Shown: one piece after another, positions 10,861 through 21,405 of the stretch
Layout of the letters: every line of letters begins with the position of its first letter
How positions within the stretch are numbered: the first letter of the stretch is position 1
Origin: Floccularia luteovirens
Taxonomy: Eukaryota > Basidiomycota > Agaricomycetes > Agaricales > Squamanitaceae
Direction: 5' to 3'
Assembly: GCA_009739215.1 (NCBI GenBank)
Contig: VSJF01000007.1
Span: forward strand, 992,001 to 1,056,000
Length of the DNA stretch: 64,000 nt
The notes under the pieces: model-generated
Databases searched by the model: none
The model's input: the letters and a program-made list of their open reading frames with translations, nothing else
Told to the model about the DNA's origin: nothing
Translations under genes and position numbers: made by a program

Positions 10861-13800
10861 TGTGAAGCTGGGAGGTGAGAGTGTGAAAAAGTGGGGATTG
10901 TGAACCGAAAGATTTTTTTTCTCGCTCAGTTTTGAGTCAAACCCCGCCAAAAAGGTAATATATTGGACACAATTCTGCAAGTATCATTCACGAAAGAAAT
11001 TGAAGCCGCGCTGGTCCCTGAATAATAAACAGTAAACAGTCACAGAACCGCCTTAGGAGAAATCTCCACCAAATTTGCTCCTTCTGGCGGCAGCAAATTG
11101 CTAGATGGCGTGTAGAACAACAAGAGGTGTCAAAAAGGATGTTAACTACCTTCATTCTACCTCACGGAGACGCGCTATTGTGGATCTTCACGACTATCTC
11201 CAGCAACCCGCATCTTTATGAAAGCAAGAACGAACCGTCCTAGGCCCATATCAGTCCGCGTTACACATGAGCTGGCATACAATAGTGTAGGTGCAGTCAG
11301 AGTCGGAAGGTTATAGCGAATGCAACATCATCCAAAGGAAAATGAGGTGCAATGCCTTAGGACAAGTCACATCCTTGCCTTGTTACATGATGATATTGAT
11401 GCTGCCCGGTGTATGTCCCAGATTCAAAGAGAGCTCTCGAAGAATTCTCCAAAGGTTAGTACGACCGACATCGTACATGGCAATGCACCAGTAGAGTGTT
11501 TTCTAACAGATACTGTCTGCCATTTTCCGGATTGATTTTGAGCCAGACCCTTGAGGCTCCCTAGCCAGGGAGACCCCCAATGACCATACTCAGTGTCTCT
11601 ATACTGAGCGCCCCACAACCCTTTCCACACCTATCCACTACGAGAAAGTATCCTGGCACAAGAAGCGTTGACTCGTTATCCCCATAAATGGACACGTGAC
11701 ACGGCCGTTGTCACACCCATAGGTGTTAGTCAAGGTCGAACTGCTGTTTCAACAAAACTAACATCAGTCTTTTTGCTTTGCGTGCATCCAGGAAAAAGTT
11801 CTAAAATGTAACAAAAGGCGAACGAATGCATTTGATTATGTTTGAAAATTGGTGCCACTGGATGAAAAGATTTCAAGATTTCAAGACCAGACGGCTTCAA
11901 GAAATCTCAGAGCGTCCATAATCAAGAAAACAAGATGAATTTGCATCAAGAATGTTGCTTGGAATCAAGATATGAATTAAAATCGAATTTTGAAACACAC
12001 ACCTAGAGTGATCACATCTTTTATTGGCGTGATTTTTGCTCGACATCCATCAAGTATTTTGAGCGCAAGAAAATCCAGGAAAAGAAGAATGGATCTGCTC
12101 GAATGTGTGTCGAAGAGCATTCCAGACGATGTGCTAGTAAGATCCCCTGTGAACATGGGGCTCACCATTTTTTTTGACCGTCGTTGATGTCAATGTTTGG
12201 TGGGCGACGTCTAGGAGTATATGTTGATCTTCCAGGCCTATGTTGCCTGAGGAAGGCATCGAAAATGTCCAGTAAATGGGCGAGAAGCTGAGCCTTCATT
12301 CAGCGCTGCTGCCTTCGCATTAGCGATGAAGAGCGGAAAGAACATCTACCCCTCAAGAGGGATAGTTCAAGAAGCAAGAAAAGGGAAGGATTATGCTTGC
12401 AATCTAACGGTGGTCCGATGACTGTTGTTATGATTATAGTTGTGGTGGTGGTTAGAGTGTGCTAACGGCTCCAGGATGGGCAAGAGGCCAGTGCAAACAA
12501 AGGGAGCCACGCTTTCTAAAAATTCCCAATTTCCATTTCTACCCGCTCGGAATTTCATAACAATTCACCAGCAAATCGTATCCCCTTCATTCTTCCGCCC
12601 AACACAGCCTACTAAATCACTACGCTCATAAGAATTTATTAGGTGCTGCTATCTTTTTTTCTCGATTTTATAAACGGGATTCTTTGGTTTGGAAAAAAAT
12701 CGGATCCTTTGCAAGAGATATCTGTATGATCGCTGTTTCAATTCCTTTGGCTTCACAACACCCCAAGCCTAGCCACACTGAATTTGAAAGCGCGACAACG
12801 GGCCAGAAATCTCGAGAAACAAGTTCTAGTGCTGCAGACGCTACCACCAGGTGCCAACCACCTAATAATACCTCGCTCGATGTCCTCATCCTGCCGACGA
12901 TAACTCAAATGTCTTACGTGCCTACAACGAACAAAGAAGGGAATATACTATGTTTATGAGGGATGAGACAATCAGAGATCATTATTCGTTCAACTTAAGG
13001 CCGTCGATCAACGATTGTCGAGCTTAAATATGCTTTCAGGACGTTACCGAAGACTAATCCTCACTCTTCCCAAGGCTAATAATTGTCAGGTTAAGCGAGC
13101 GGAATAGAAGGTATCATGGAGGTGTCGTGGCATGTGGGTTAGTGGTCGTTCTTAACCTTTCTTATTATAGAGGTATGTATAATCAGCTCTACTTTTGTGG
13201 AACGCAACTACTGATGACTGCTTCTGGAAGCGGTCACAGTATAGACATTTCGGATGCAAATCAAACCTATCGTGAACCTATCGAGGGAAATGTGAACAAG
13301 AGCGATTGTGTTGGAACGTACCAATGACTGCTTAATTAATGATGGGCTACAAGCCTTTAGTGTTTGGAATATAGTAAGTCGCATGGTTGTGATTGCTTTT
13401 TCTTGCCTCAATTTGTCCTGATTCTTTCAGATATTTTGATCTTGCATAATATCTTTCGTATAAGTACGGTAGCCGAAAAGTAGGACCATCTCGCGACGAA
13501 CCCATATACAAACAAACTTGGCCTATCCAATAACCTCCATATGCATCTGTCGTTGGAGTTATGGAAAAGCATTGGACCCCTCCCAAGCTCCTGCTATAAA
13601 CGTGACCTCACCTCCAATTGGAAGCTACCCAAGGTCACGTCAAAAGTGGTGCAGTCATTTCACGCGCAACAAGGCGTATCGCCTTTCCCGATGTAACCCA
13701 CACATGCACCTTACTTTGTTCCCCTATCTAGTCGTAACAATGCATAAAAGGGTGATAATCTTCATGGACGAAAACTGGCTACCTGTCAAAATCTAAACCT

Positions 13801-14810
13801 AAATTAACGAAAGAAAAAAACACGTGCATTTCTCCAATTCAATGCAATGTTTTCTAAATGTATAGATCGATATTTTCAACATTCCGCCTATATCAGAGCA
13901 CAGTCGACGTCTTTTGAGGCTCTGTTTCAGGTCTGATATCAGGGATTGATTATTAATGAAAGAGTTTCCATTATAAATCTGGTTTAAAACATGATCGGGG
14001 TAAATTAGAGTATGTCGACAAGCTTTGAATAACCGGGAGCGGATATGGTTTGGTACGTCATTTATACTATAAGTTCTTAACCGACTGATGAGTGTATAGA
14101 TAATGCAGGACTCAGTACACCTACATCCTAGCAATACTCTTAATTTCAAAGATGGGACTCATTCGGCAGATCAAAATTGTCAGCAAGACTATTCTTGGAG
14201 ACATGATAAATGAGAGGATCACGTACAAATACAAGCAAGGCCTTCAATTCGAGGTATGCCCCAGGTAGCGCCTTACACCGCTAGTCAGTGCTTGGGTATT
14301 ATGTTTGTAATTACATTTTCAAAGCCTTGCATATAAGATATTCTCATTCTTTAATACTTCGGATGTACGTGATCTATTCATTCTTTTGATCTGCACCTCG
14401 CTCAAGATACCCCGCTCCCCATCTGCTCCTCTTTCTAGATAGCCTTGAGCATCGATACCGGGTATCATCACAATACAGTTTAGATCCACAACAGGTAGGA
14501 TCAGCTTGTGAAATATCGAGTACCGTATAACACAACCTGGTAATGCCACTCCGAGCGTCACTCATCCTCCCCCATAACACTACGTTTAATTCGATTCGAA
14601 GATTCAAACAGCAAAAGTCAGGTGAACATAGATATGATGGTGTTCAATACCTCCTTGTCGCACAGGGATGCGTTGCTCACAGTAATCAGTGCTGGTCTTG
14701 TAGGTTAAACGTTGCTTGAATGCACTAATTAATTCCAATTGTAAACCCTTTTCCCTTTTTAGGTCACACATCTCATATTCAAAAAGACAGAGACACATAA
14801 CCCGATTCAC
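10861..14810. other. Gene-poor 3.9 kb stretch
   Basis: I find no recognisable protein family here. The left end is the promoter of the small minus-strand gene and the right end that of the P450. Short ORFs (11977-12187, 12684-12959, 13347-13586, 13799-14149, 14319-14607) lack motifs and overlap on opposite strands. The one part that looks somewhat coding is listed separately at 11105-11535. I could not see terminal repeats or a transposase, but decayed transposon DNA would look like this. Confidence 0.4.
11105..11535 (+). CDS. Possible small spliced gene, unrecognised
   Basis: An ATG at 11105 opens a short frame (MACRTTRGVKKDVNYLHSTS, then RRRAIVDLHDYLQQPASL). Further on, in other frames, SVRVTHELAYNSVGAVRVGR and SHILALLHDDIDAARCMSQI look like exon material, the latter followed by QRELSKNSPK and a GTTAGT donor. 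I could not join them into one convincing model. It may be a short gene, a pseudogene or chance. Confidence 0.2.
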
Positions 14811-16913
14811 TTGGTTGGGTTGCTGCTCTTCCCTCTCGCCCCTTTCACTGCAATTCTCGGGCCACATGCATCAAGTATCGCCACCGCAGCGTTGACGGCG
14901 ACTTTGTTATTCTGGGGAACACTTGCTACTTCTATCATAATATACCGTTTATCACCCTGGCATCCCCTTGCACAATACCCGGGGCCGGTGATAGCAAGAA
15001 TTTCCAAATTTTACTTCGCTTTTCTTTCCCTGGGCGGGAAGCAGCACGAGTACTATGCACAGTTGCATGAGAAATATGGGGATATCGTTCGTGTAGGTGA
15101 GTAATGTCAGTTTCACGCTGCCCCTTTCTATCCTGCATTTCAGCGTGTCTCTACTAAAAGCCTGATTTGTCCTGTTCAGGCCCTAATGAAGTTTCCATCC
15201 AGAACGCATCTGCCGTAAATCCCCTTATGGGCCCTAATGGGCTACCCAAGGGTCCATGTATGTAAATATGCAATGTTCTCCAAAATCAAAATTAATTGTT
15301 CCTGCGTGGCTTCAGTTTGGGACGGCCGTATCCCGGAGCAAGAGCCCGTTAAGCCATTGATTGCTATTCGTAACAAGACGGAACACACACGCCGACGCAG
15401 GCCATGGACTAGGGCATTCAGTACCGCAGCATTGAAAGGCTACGAACCTATAGTCACTGCACGTTGTCAGCAATTCGTCGAGGCTGTAGGGGCGCAGAAG
15501 GGGTGGGTAAACCTCACGACATGGATCTCGTACTTTGCGTGAGTCTGCCTGAATATCGTTATGAACCAGTGACTAACAAGTACCTCAGGTTTGATGTAAT
15601 GAATGATTTGGCGTCAGTGATAAGACAAAAATTTCTCAAATATACCAAGGAAGTGACGCCGTTTGTATTTCAGGTTCGGCGGAGGCTCTGAAATGATGCG
15701 TGACGGCGATGTCGAAGGTCTTTGGCACATCCTCGAAGGGGGCCAAAAGTATGTACTTCGGTGATGCATGATGTGGGGTTAGTCGGCTGATACCATAACT
15801 TTTACCAGGAATGCTATTTTCATGAGCCATGTTCCCTGGTTAGGGGCGCTTTTCCTTCGATTCCCTAGCTTAGCGGGTGACCTGAAGAAGTTCCGTGCAT
15901 ATGCTAAAAAGCGGGCCATCACCCGTAAGAAGGAAGGGTCAACAAACAGGGACCTCTTTCATTATCTGGTGTGTCTTGGTTTCTGTACAATTGTGTCATT
16001 TTTGAGAAACAAGATTACGTAGATTGACGAAGATGGTGTTGGGTCACAAACGCCAACTGTCATGGAAATTGTTAGTGACGGTGGGTATCTCCAATAGCAA
16101 CAACAGGAACAATGCGGTCTAACTAAGGGGCGAAATAGGGGCATTGGCCATCCTCGCGGGGTCAGACACGACATCAAGTGCGATAACCCATTTGTTCTAC
16201 TTCCTGATGTGCAACCCTGTTGCATATAAACGGTTGCAGGAGGAAGTTGATGAACAAGGGGATGAGATAATTAGTTGCGCAAAGCAAGCACACATGCCAT
16301 ACCTTAATGCGGCATTGTACGTTCAAGCTAGTTTTCTTGTAGAGAAATTCGTGATTTTACTGACTGGGAAATTAGGAGTGAAGCACTCCGACTACTGCCG
16401 CCGGTAATGGATGGGACGCAGCGCGCACCTGAGAAGGGAAGCGGAGGGCAAATGGTGGGACCATTGTGAGTAGACTCATGAGACTAACTGGGTGAGGGGT
16501 TTTACTAAATGAGTGAATTTCATAGTATGATACCGGAAGGCACAAGCGCTTTCATCTCGCAATACGTATTACACAGGGACCCACGCTGCTTTTCACCCCT
16601 CCCTAACGAATTTTTACCTGAACGATGGTTGAGTGCGAAGGAACGAGAAAGACTAGAACCCAACATATTTAAAAACCGGAACGAGTTTGCGTTAGACACG
16701 GGAGCGTTCATCCCATTCTCACATGGGCCAGCGAACTGTGCAGGGAAGAACTTGGGTTGGATGGAAATGAGGATGATAGTTAGCTTGATGGTGCAGAGAT
16801 ACGACTTCCATTTTAAAGAGGGATACGATGCGAAGCAGTGGTACAAGGATATGATGGATTACTTTGTGACCATCAAGGGTGTTCTCCCCACAGTCATTGT
16901 CCCCAGAAAGTAA
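14811..16913 (+). CDS. Cytochrome P450 monooxygenase, membrane anchored
   Basis: A heme-thiolate monooxygenase of a basidiomycete expansion clade; the substrate is unknown. In order: hydrophobic N-terminus with two anchor-like segments, Pro-rich hinge (HPLAQYPGPV), LHEKYGDIVRVGPNEVS, the I-helix oxygen-activation motif AGSDTTSS, the K-helix NEVLR (ExxR), the PERF-type FLPERW, and the heme loop FSHGPANCAGKN. The proximal Cys is present. The usual Arg two residues before it is Ala, a variant seen in many mushroom P450s. About eight exons give some 550 residues. The start is unresolved: the N-terminal frame opens with TTG at 14811 and has no in-frame ATG. Either the ATG was lost, or a small exon begins at ATG 14634/14637 and splices (14682-14762) into this frame. 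Confidence 0.88.
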
Positions 16914-17005
16914 AAATAATTTATAAATTCAAATTCGTTAAAATGCTATGTTAGGGACAGTTTATACCATAAATGGTTCGTAACAGCTCCGAATTGCCCA
17001 CCACC

Positions 17006-17503
17006 ATGTCCTCTTCAATCGACCTCGACAAAGAAAAACTTCCTCCTTATTCCTCCTCAGACATTGCACTCCCTCCTTATTCACCTGCTCCAAGCTCAAC
17101 CAATGTTTCTACTGCATCTACTGCCGTTGCACAAGACACCAGTCACATACCCGTATGCAATGTACATATTCGCAGCCGGTTGCTGTACGTGTATTACCAT
17201 TGTTCTAAATACCTTCCAGTTGAACCGCTGGTAGTGTTTCCACCTCTCTGGCTGCTCGGAGCTCTTGCGATAGTCGTACCACTTCGCTTACCTTTTGGTT
17301 CACGTCCACCCGGAAATAACACTGGTACACATACAGAAATTGGATTGGGAAGTGAAGCTGAGCAGCTATCAGAGAAACAACGGAGGGCTGAAATCTCATG
17401 GGGGAAACGCTGTCTCGTTGCGTTGATGCTCACTTTCTGTATCGCGTTAGCCATTGGCCTATCCGTTTGGGGAGGTTCTAAGTTTGCCAATGCCCCTAAC
17501 TAG
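17006..17503 (+). CDS. Small two-helix membrane protein
   Basis: The 165-residue product has a Ser/Pro-rich cytosol-like N-terminus (DLDKEKLPPYSSSDIALPPY, a repeated PPYS pattern). A first hydrophobic segment follows, EPLVVFPPLWLLGALAIVVP, then a charged loop with KQRRAEISWGKR, then a second helix, CLVALMLTFCIALAIGLSVW. I chose the ATG at 17006 because it sits in an ACCACCATG context; another ATG lies 11 codons upstream. It starts about 90 bases after the P450 stop on the same strand, so the two could be co-expressed, but I have no evidence of a functional link. I do not recognise a named family. Confidence 0.6.
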   Translation: MSSSIDLDKEKLPPYSSSDIALPPYSPAPSSTNVSTASTAVAQDTSHIPVCNVHIRSRLLYVYYHCSKYLPVEPLVVFPPLWLLGALAIVVPLRLPFGSRPPGNNTGTHTEIGLGSEAEQLSEKQRRAEISWGKRCLVALMLTFCIALAIGLSVWGGSKFANAPN

Positions 17504-17732
17504 TTCTATACAGAATCTGTTGTGCTTCTCCCACATCAAAAGATCTGTCAAATATGCATACTCTCTATATATATACCTAACTACCTTACCATGTTAGTCA
17601 CATATTTCCACCTTGAATTACTCATATGTACAGTAAATGCTAGTTTTGCATACTCAATTCACAAACCGACATGCAGGTATTGCACAAGTATGTACAGTGA
17701 CTCAAGAGAAAAACGGTACCTATAAGAATCCC

Positions 17733-19321
17733 CTACTTTCTTGGACGCTTCTTAATTTCATCATCTTTGCATGCGTGAAGCATTAGTTTGTTCGGATGAC
17801 CGGGTGTCATTCCGGAATGTCCTTTGGACCAATCATAGGAAATTGCATATGCAAAGATAGATCCTGTTCGGTTGAATGCTGAGGTTGCAATTGGTCCAGG
17901 CGCAGCCTCAAATGCTAAATCCAAGGATGTAAGGCTACTTCTAGAGCTAACCATTATTATTACTCACTTTTGAGTCGTGTCCGCGCATCTTTATCCCAGA
18001 AGTGGATTGTTCCGTCGGAGCCGCAGGTCGAGAATGTCCCGTGAACCGGATGGAACGAAATATCGTTTACAGCATACACAAGAGCCTGGTCTTTAGTGTT
18101 CGGCGTATCTCGTCGATGGCATTTAAAGGAAAAGTTGTGCCTATTGTTTTCACAGTTTAATATTTTCATAACCTTTTACTAAACATTCTGACTTACTGTG
18201 CATCTTTATCTTCCACATATCTTACAAGGACATGATCACGAATTTTGTCCTATGTATAGGAATTCACCACTCACTGGATTGCCACTCTACCCTCGATGCT
18301 TCCTATCGCAAATCCACTGTTGCTCGCAGCGGTAAAACAAGATACAACACGAGTTTGCCACTTGAGAGGCGAAACCATAGTCTAAGAAGACCACGATAAG
18401 TCAGTATTCTTGGGATTTTGAAAGATCACCATACCTTATATGGAGTATTCGGATTAGCTAAGTTGAAAATTTGGATATGGCGTTCTGCAGTGCCTACAAC
18501 CATTAGAGGGTATTGTACGTCGAACGTGTAGCACCTCTCTGGCAATTGCACAGTAGCAACAGGTGCCTGAGCGCGTAAGTCCCAGTACTATGCAATTGGC
18601 CAGATACGATTAGTAAGACCACATAGCATACATGCACTAGAAAGCGGGGTGCACCTTGATGGTCTTATCCCAACTTCCAGTCGCCAGAATTCCAGACTGC
18701 GCATCAACCCATGCGACGACTTTGATTGGTGCGTCATGTTGCGCGACTTGGGTGTTTGCACCAGTCGTGACGTCGAACATACGACCCGCGTTATCTGCAC
18801 CTCCAGAGAAGATTTTTGTGCCATCCTGTAACAGTGTTAAATTCACGAGATGATAAAATTATATGGGGCAACGAACTTTATTCCAACAAACGTCCATTAC
18901 TGGGCCTTGGTGTGAATACATTGCTTTCCCTTGCGTCTGCCCTCCTGCGCCTACTTCATAGATACGGACCTGAAATGAACGATTTAGCGTCGTCCATATT
19001 GGCAGAGTAGGCTTGTAGAATATAGATTTGGATTTAGAGGACAAAGAGCTAGACTCATGAATGCAAACTTCTGAAATTACCCAAAGGCGCAAAAAGACGC
19101 TTCCCAGACCACACACACAGGTACAGGGCGAGAGAAAACCGAAGAAGACATACACTATTATCCCAACTCCCAACTGCAAGGTAATCCGCCTGACCAGAAA
19201 ATGAAACAGACGAGATGGAGTCTGTTGGCGGCTCAGTCACTTCGATATCCTTATCTCCCCCTGAGGTTGAGCTGGACGTGTTCACAGCAGTATTTGACGT
19301 GGCGCTACTGAAGAATGACAT
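17733..19321 (-). CDS. RAE1: mRNA export factor Rae1/Gle2, WD40 protein
   Basis: Rae1 (yeast Gle2) is a seven-bladed WD40 protein that binds the Nup98/Nup116 GLEBS motif and supports mRNA export at nuclear pores. The start [10 protein letters not shown] and low-complexity N-terminus lead to [20 protein letters not shown], then [43 protein letters not shown] and [18 protein letters not shown]. The hallmark block follows: [20 protein letters not shown], then NFSFKCHRR and [36 protein letters not shown]. The C-terminus has [13 protein letters not shown] and ends KKRPRK. Around nine exons. All of this follows Gle2/Rae1 order, so the assignment is firm. Confidence 0.96.
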
Positions 19322-19771
19322 TTTGCGTGCTTATCCAGGTCTATTGGAGATTGTGAAAAGCGTAATTGCTGATGTTGATCTTTCAACGGTGTATTTCCTG
19401 GTGGAAGAGGCCAACTAGAAAGTTATGTCTTCTATATATGCCTGCACAATTGTAATTTGCCATAAATTGAACATTTGGTACACGAAAGTCAGACCGCAAT
19501 TTTGGTTTTTATTTTTGACCCTCACCTGCACTTAGTTTGAAGAGACGATGCTAAGCACAAAACAGAATGTGCACAAATCCCAGCGGATTCTGAAAAATAA
19601 AGAATCTCTGTTCGTGATAGTGATATGACAAGTTTGTGGTGGATGTGTGCCAACAATGAGTGTAGTAAATTGAGTTGTAACAGGGCCATCGGAGCCTTGA
19701 CACAAACAATTATTGTGATCGTATAATTCGTGACTCCTTCGTTATATACATATTTTACACCATTCACTGGT

Positions 19772-19783
19772 ACGCGTACGCGT
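19772..19783. promoter_or_regulatory. Two adjacent ACGCGT (MluI/MCB-like) boxes
   Basis: ACGCGT occurs twice back to back (19772-19777 and 19778-19783). In ascomycete yeasts this hexamer is the MBF-binding cell-cycle box. Here it lies about 450 bases upstream of the RAE1 start and next to a coding-like fragment. Function is not shown; it could be chance. Confidence 0.25.
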
Positions 19784-19888
19784 CTACCTGTGATGCGACG
19801 TTAACGCTGTGTCGACTATAAATTCTTCTAGGCGCCCGAAGAAGGCGCCGAGGGCGGCAATCTTATTCTGGGCGTCTTCAGGTAGCTT
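19784..19888 (-). pseudogene. Isolated coding-like fragment
   Basis: The minus strand reads KLPEDAQNKIAALGAFFGRL, then EEFIVDTALTSHHR and a TAG that is also part of a GTAGAC donor-like sequence. The composition looks like a helical protein. No flanking exon with a convincing start could be joined. It may be one exon of an unrecognised gene or a relic. Confidence 0.3.
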
Positions 19889-21405
19889 CAGATCATGATT
19901 ATCATTTTAGCAAAACATTATGTTCTGCCCAGTCTACGGTATAGTTCGTTTCCATTCCGAATCCAACTTTTAGTTTGCTGATGAACTACATTCTTACCCA
20001 GTCCGATCCAAACCTTTCTGGACTGGTGTGGTGTGGTCTGTTTTTCAGCATGAGAACCAAGTCTCACAGATCAGCGAGTCACCTCCAAAAAAAAAGTACA
20101 GGTGACATTGAAAAGATCTACATGCAGTCGAGTGCCTGCGCCTATGTTCTTTCGGCCTTCCTACTTCTATACAGTGCTCATTTCACAAAAGAGGACAATA
20201 GCCCTCAAAGTTAGACCCTATCACTACTACTCGTCCCCGTGGCAGCACGTTTGCAAAACACACCTAGAACAGCACGCATCCAGGCTATTCTAGATTAACT
20301 CCCGAACCCTAGAATGCTGGGCTTCTGTCGATTTCCTAATGCCTAGTTTTGGTGTTGTATGACACTTCTCAGAAAACTTTCCTTGTTCCAGAAGTTCCAT
20401 TCTTCCGGCAAACGCCCCGGCTCACAATCCAGGGCGCTTCCATGGTTTTACTGGGTGCTTTGTGAGCAGAGGGTGTATGGGTGTTCTATTTTGCAGAAGC
20501 TTCAAGGCTGTACAATCTACTCCTAATGTCTTGGGGGTAAATTGCTGCGTATGTGCTCCATCGACCGATCTCTCGATTCATGTTCTTTCATCCAATACCA
20601 AGCCGTGGTATTGACTGCTTGCAGTCTATGACGGCTCATATTTGGTCATGTATTCCGGGGTTTCAAACTCCATACGCTTGACGTGCAGTCTCCTGTCATC
20701 CGGGGCTGTGTGCTACCAAACGCGCGCACCCAGATATGAGCTCGTGATGCAACAAAGCCTGAGTACATTGTGTTAGTGACCCCAACTAAGCATCATAGCA
20801 CCCATCGTGATCTATCATATGATTAATGAATGAAGAGGAGCTTATTCCAATGGTGTGCAAATGAATTCATACCGGTCATAGATGTCTGGTTGTTCAACAG
20901 ATGGTTGGAATGATCAACATTGCAGATTGTTCATTTCGTACCATATATATCTATAATCGGGTGTTCATATATTCTATATACATGAAAAAGCAGTGTGGAA
21001 GATATAGCTACAATAGTCTGTATGCATCTCCTCGGGTCCAGCGATCCATAATACTGGACGAACGTGTATGTATATTGCGTGTAATAATACGTGCAAGCGT
21101 AACAAAGGCATAGTTAGTTGCTGAAGGTCGTAAGAAATCTAATTTGCGATATTAAAAAAATACTATTAGGTGTGGATATCATTAAGGAGAATAGCGAAAC
21201 TCTAAACAGGCAAAATGGGCTTGATGAAGGAGAACGAAGGCAAAGGCTTGTGAAAGCCAGCCATATCTGTACGTTCAGAGCAATCTTTCCCAAATGCCAG
21301 GCCCGGACGTGCTAACCTGGTCAAGATCTCCATGGTACAAAGTCCTGACTTTCAAAAATTTAGGGTACAAGAAAATCAAAGTCGCCCAATAGGTCGTCAA
21401 TCTCG

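Larger units (their letters stand above)
19322..21405. other. Gene-poor 2.1 kb stretch
   Basis: This lies between the RAE1 start and the end of the Ca2+-ATPase gene. It contains the RAE1 promoter at its left end. ORFs at 19522-19767, 19975-20214 and 21118-21315 show no family features. A coding-looking fragment and paired ACGCGT boxes at about 19772-19888 are listed separately. Nothing else stands out. Confidence 0.4.

Noticed and set aside
13799..14149. 116-codon minus-strand ORF in the gene-poor stretch
   Set aside because: No motif or neighbouring exon; composition typical of translated non-coding AT-rich DNA.
14811..17503. Idea that the P450, the membrane protein and ERG3 form a sterol or terpene cluster
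   Set aside because: ERG3 is about 5 kb away across gene-poor DNA and is a housekeeping gene; no terpene cyclase or other tailoring enzyme is nearby.
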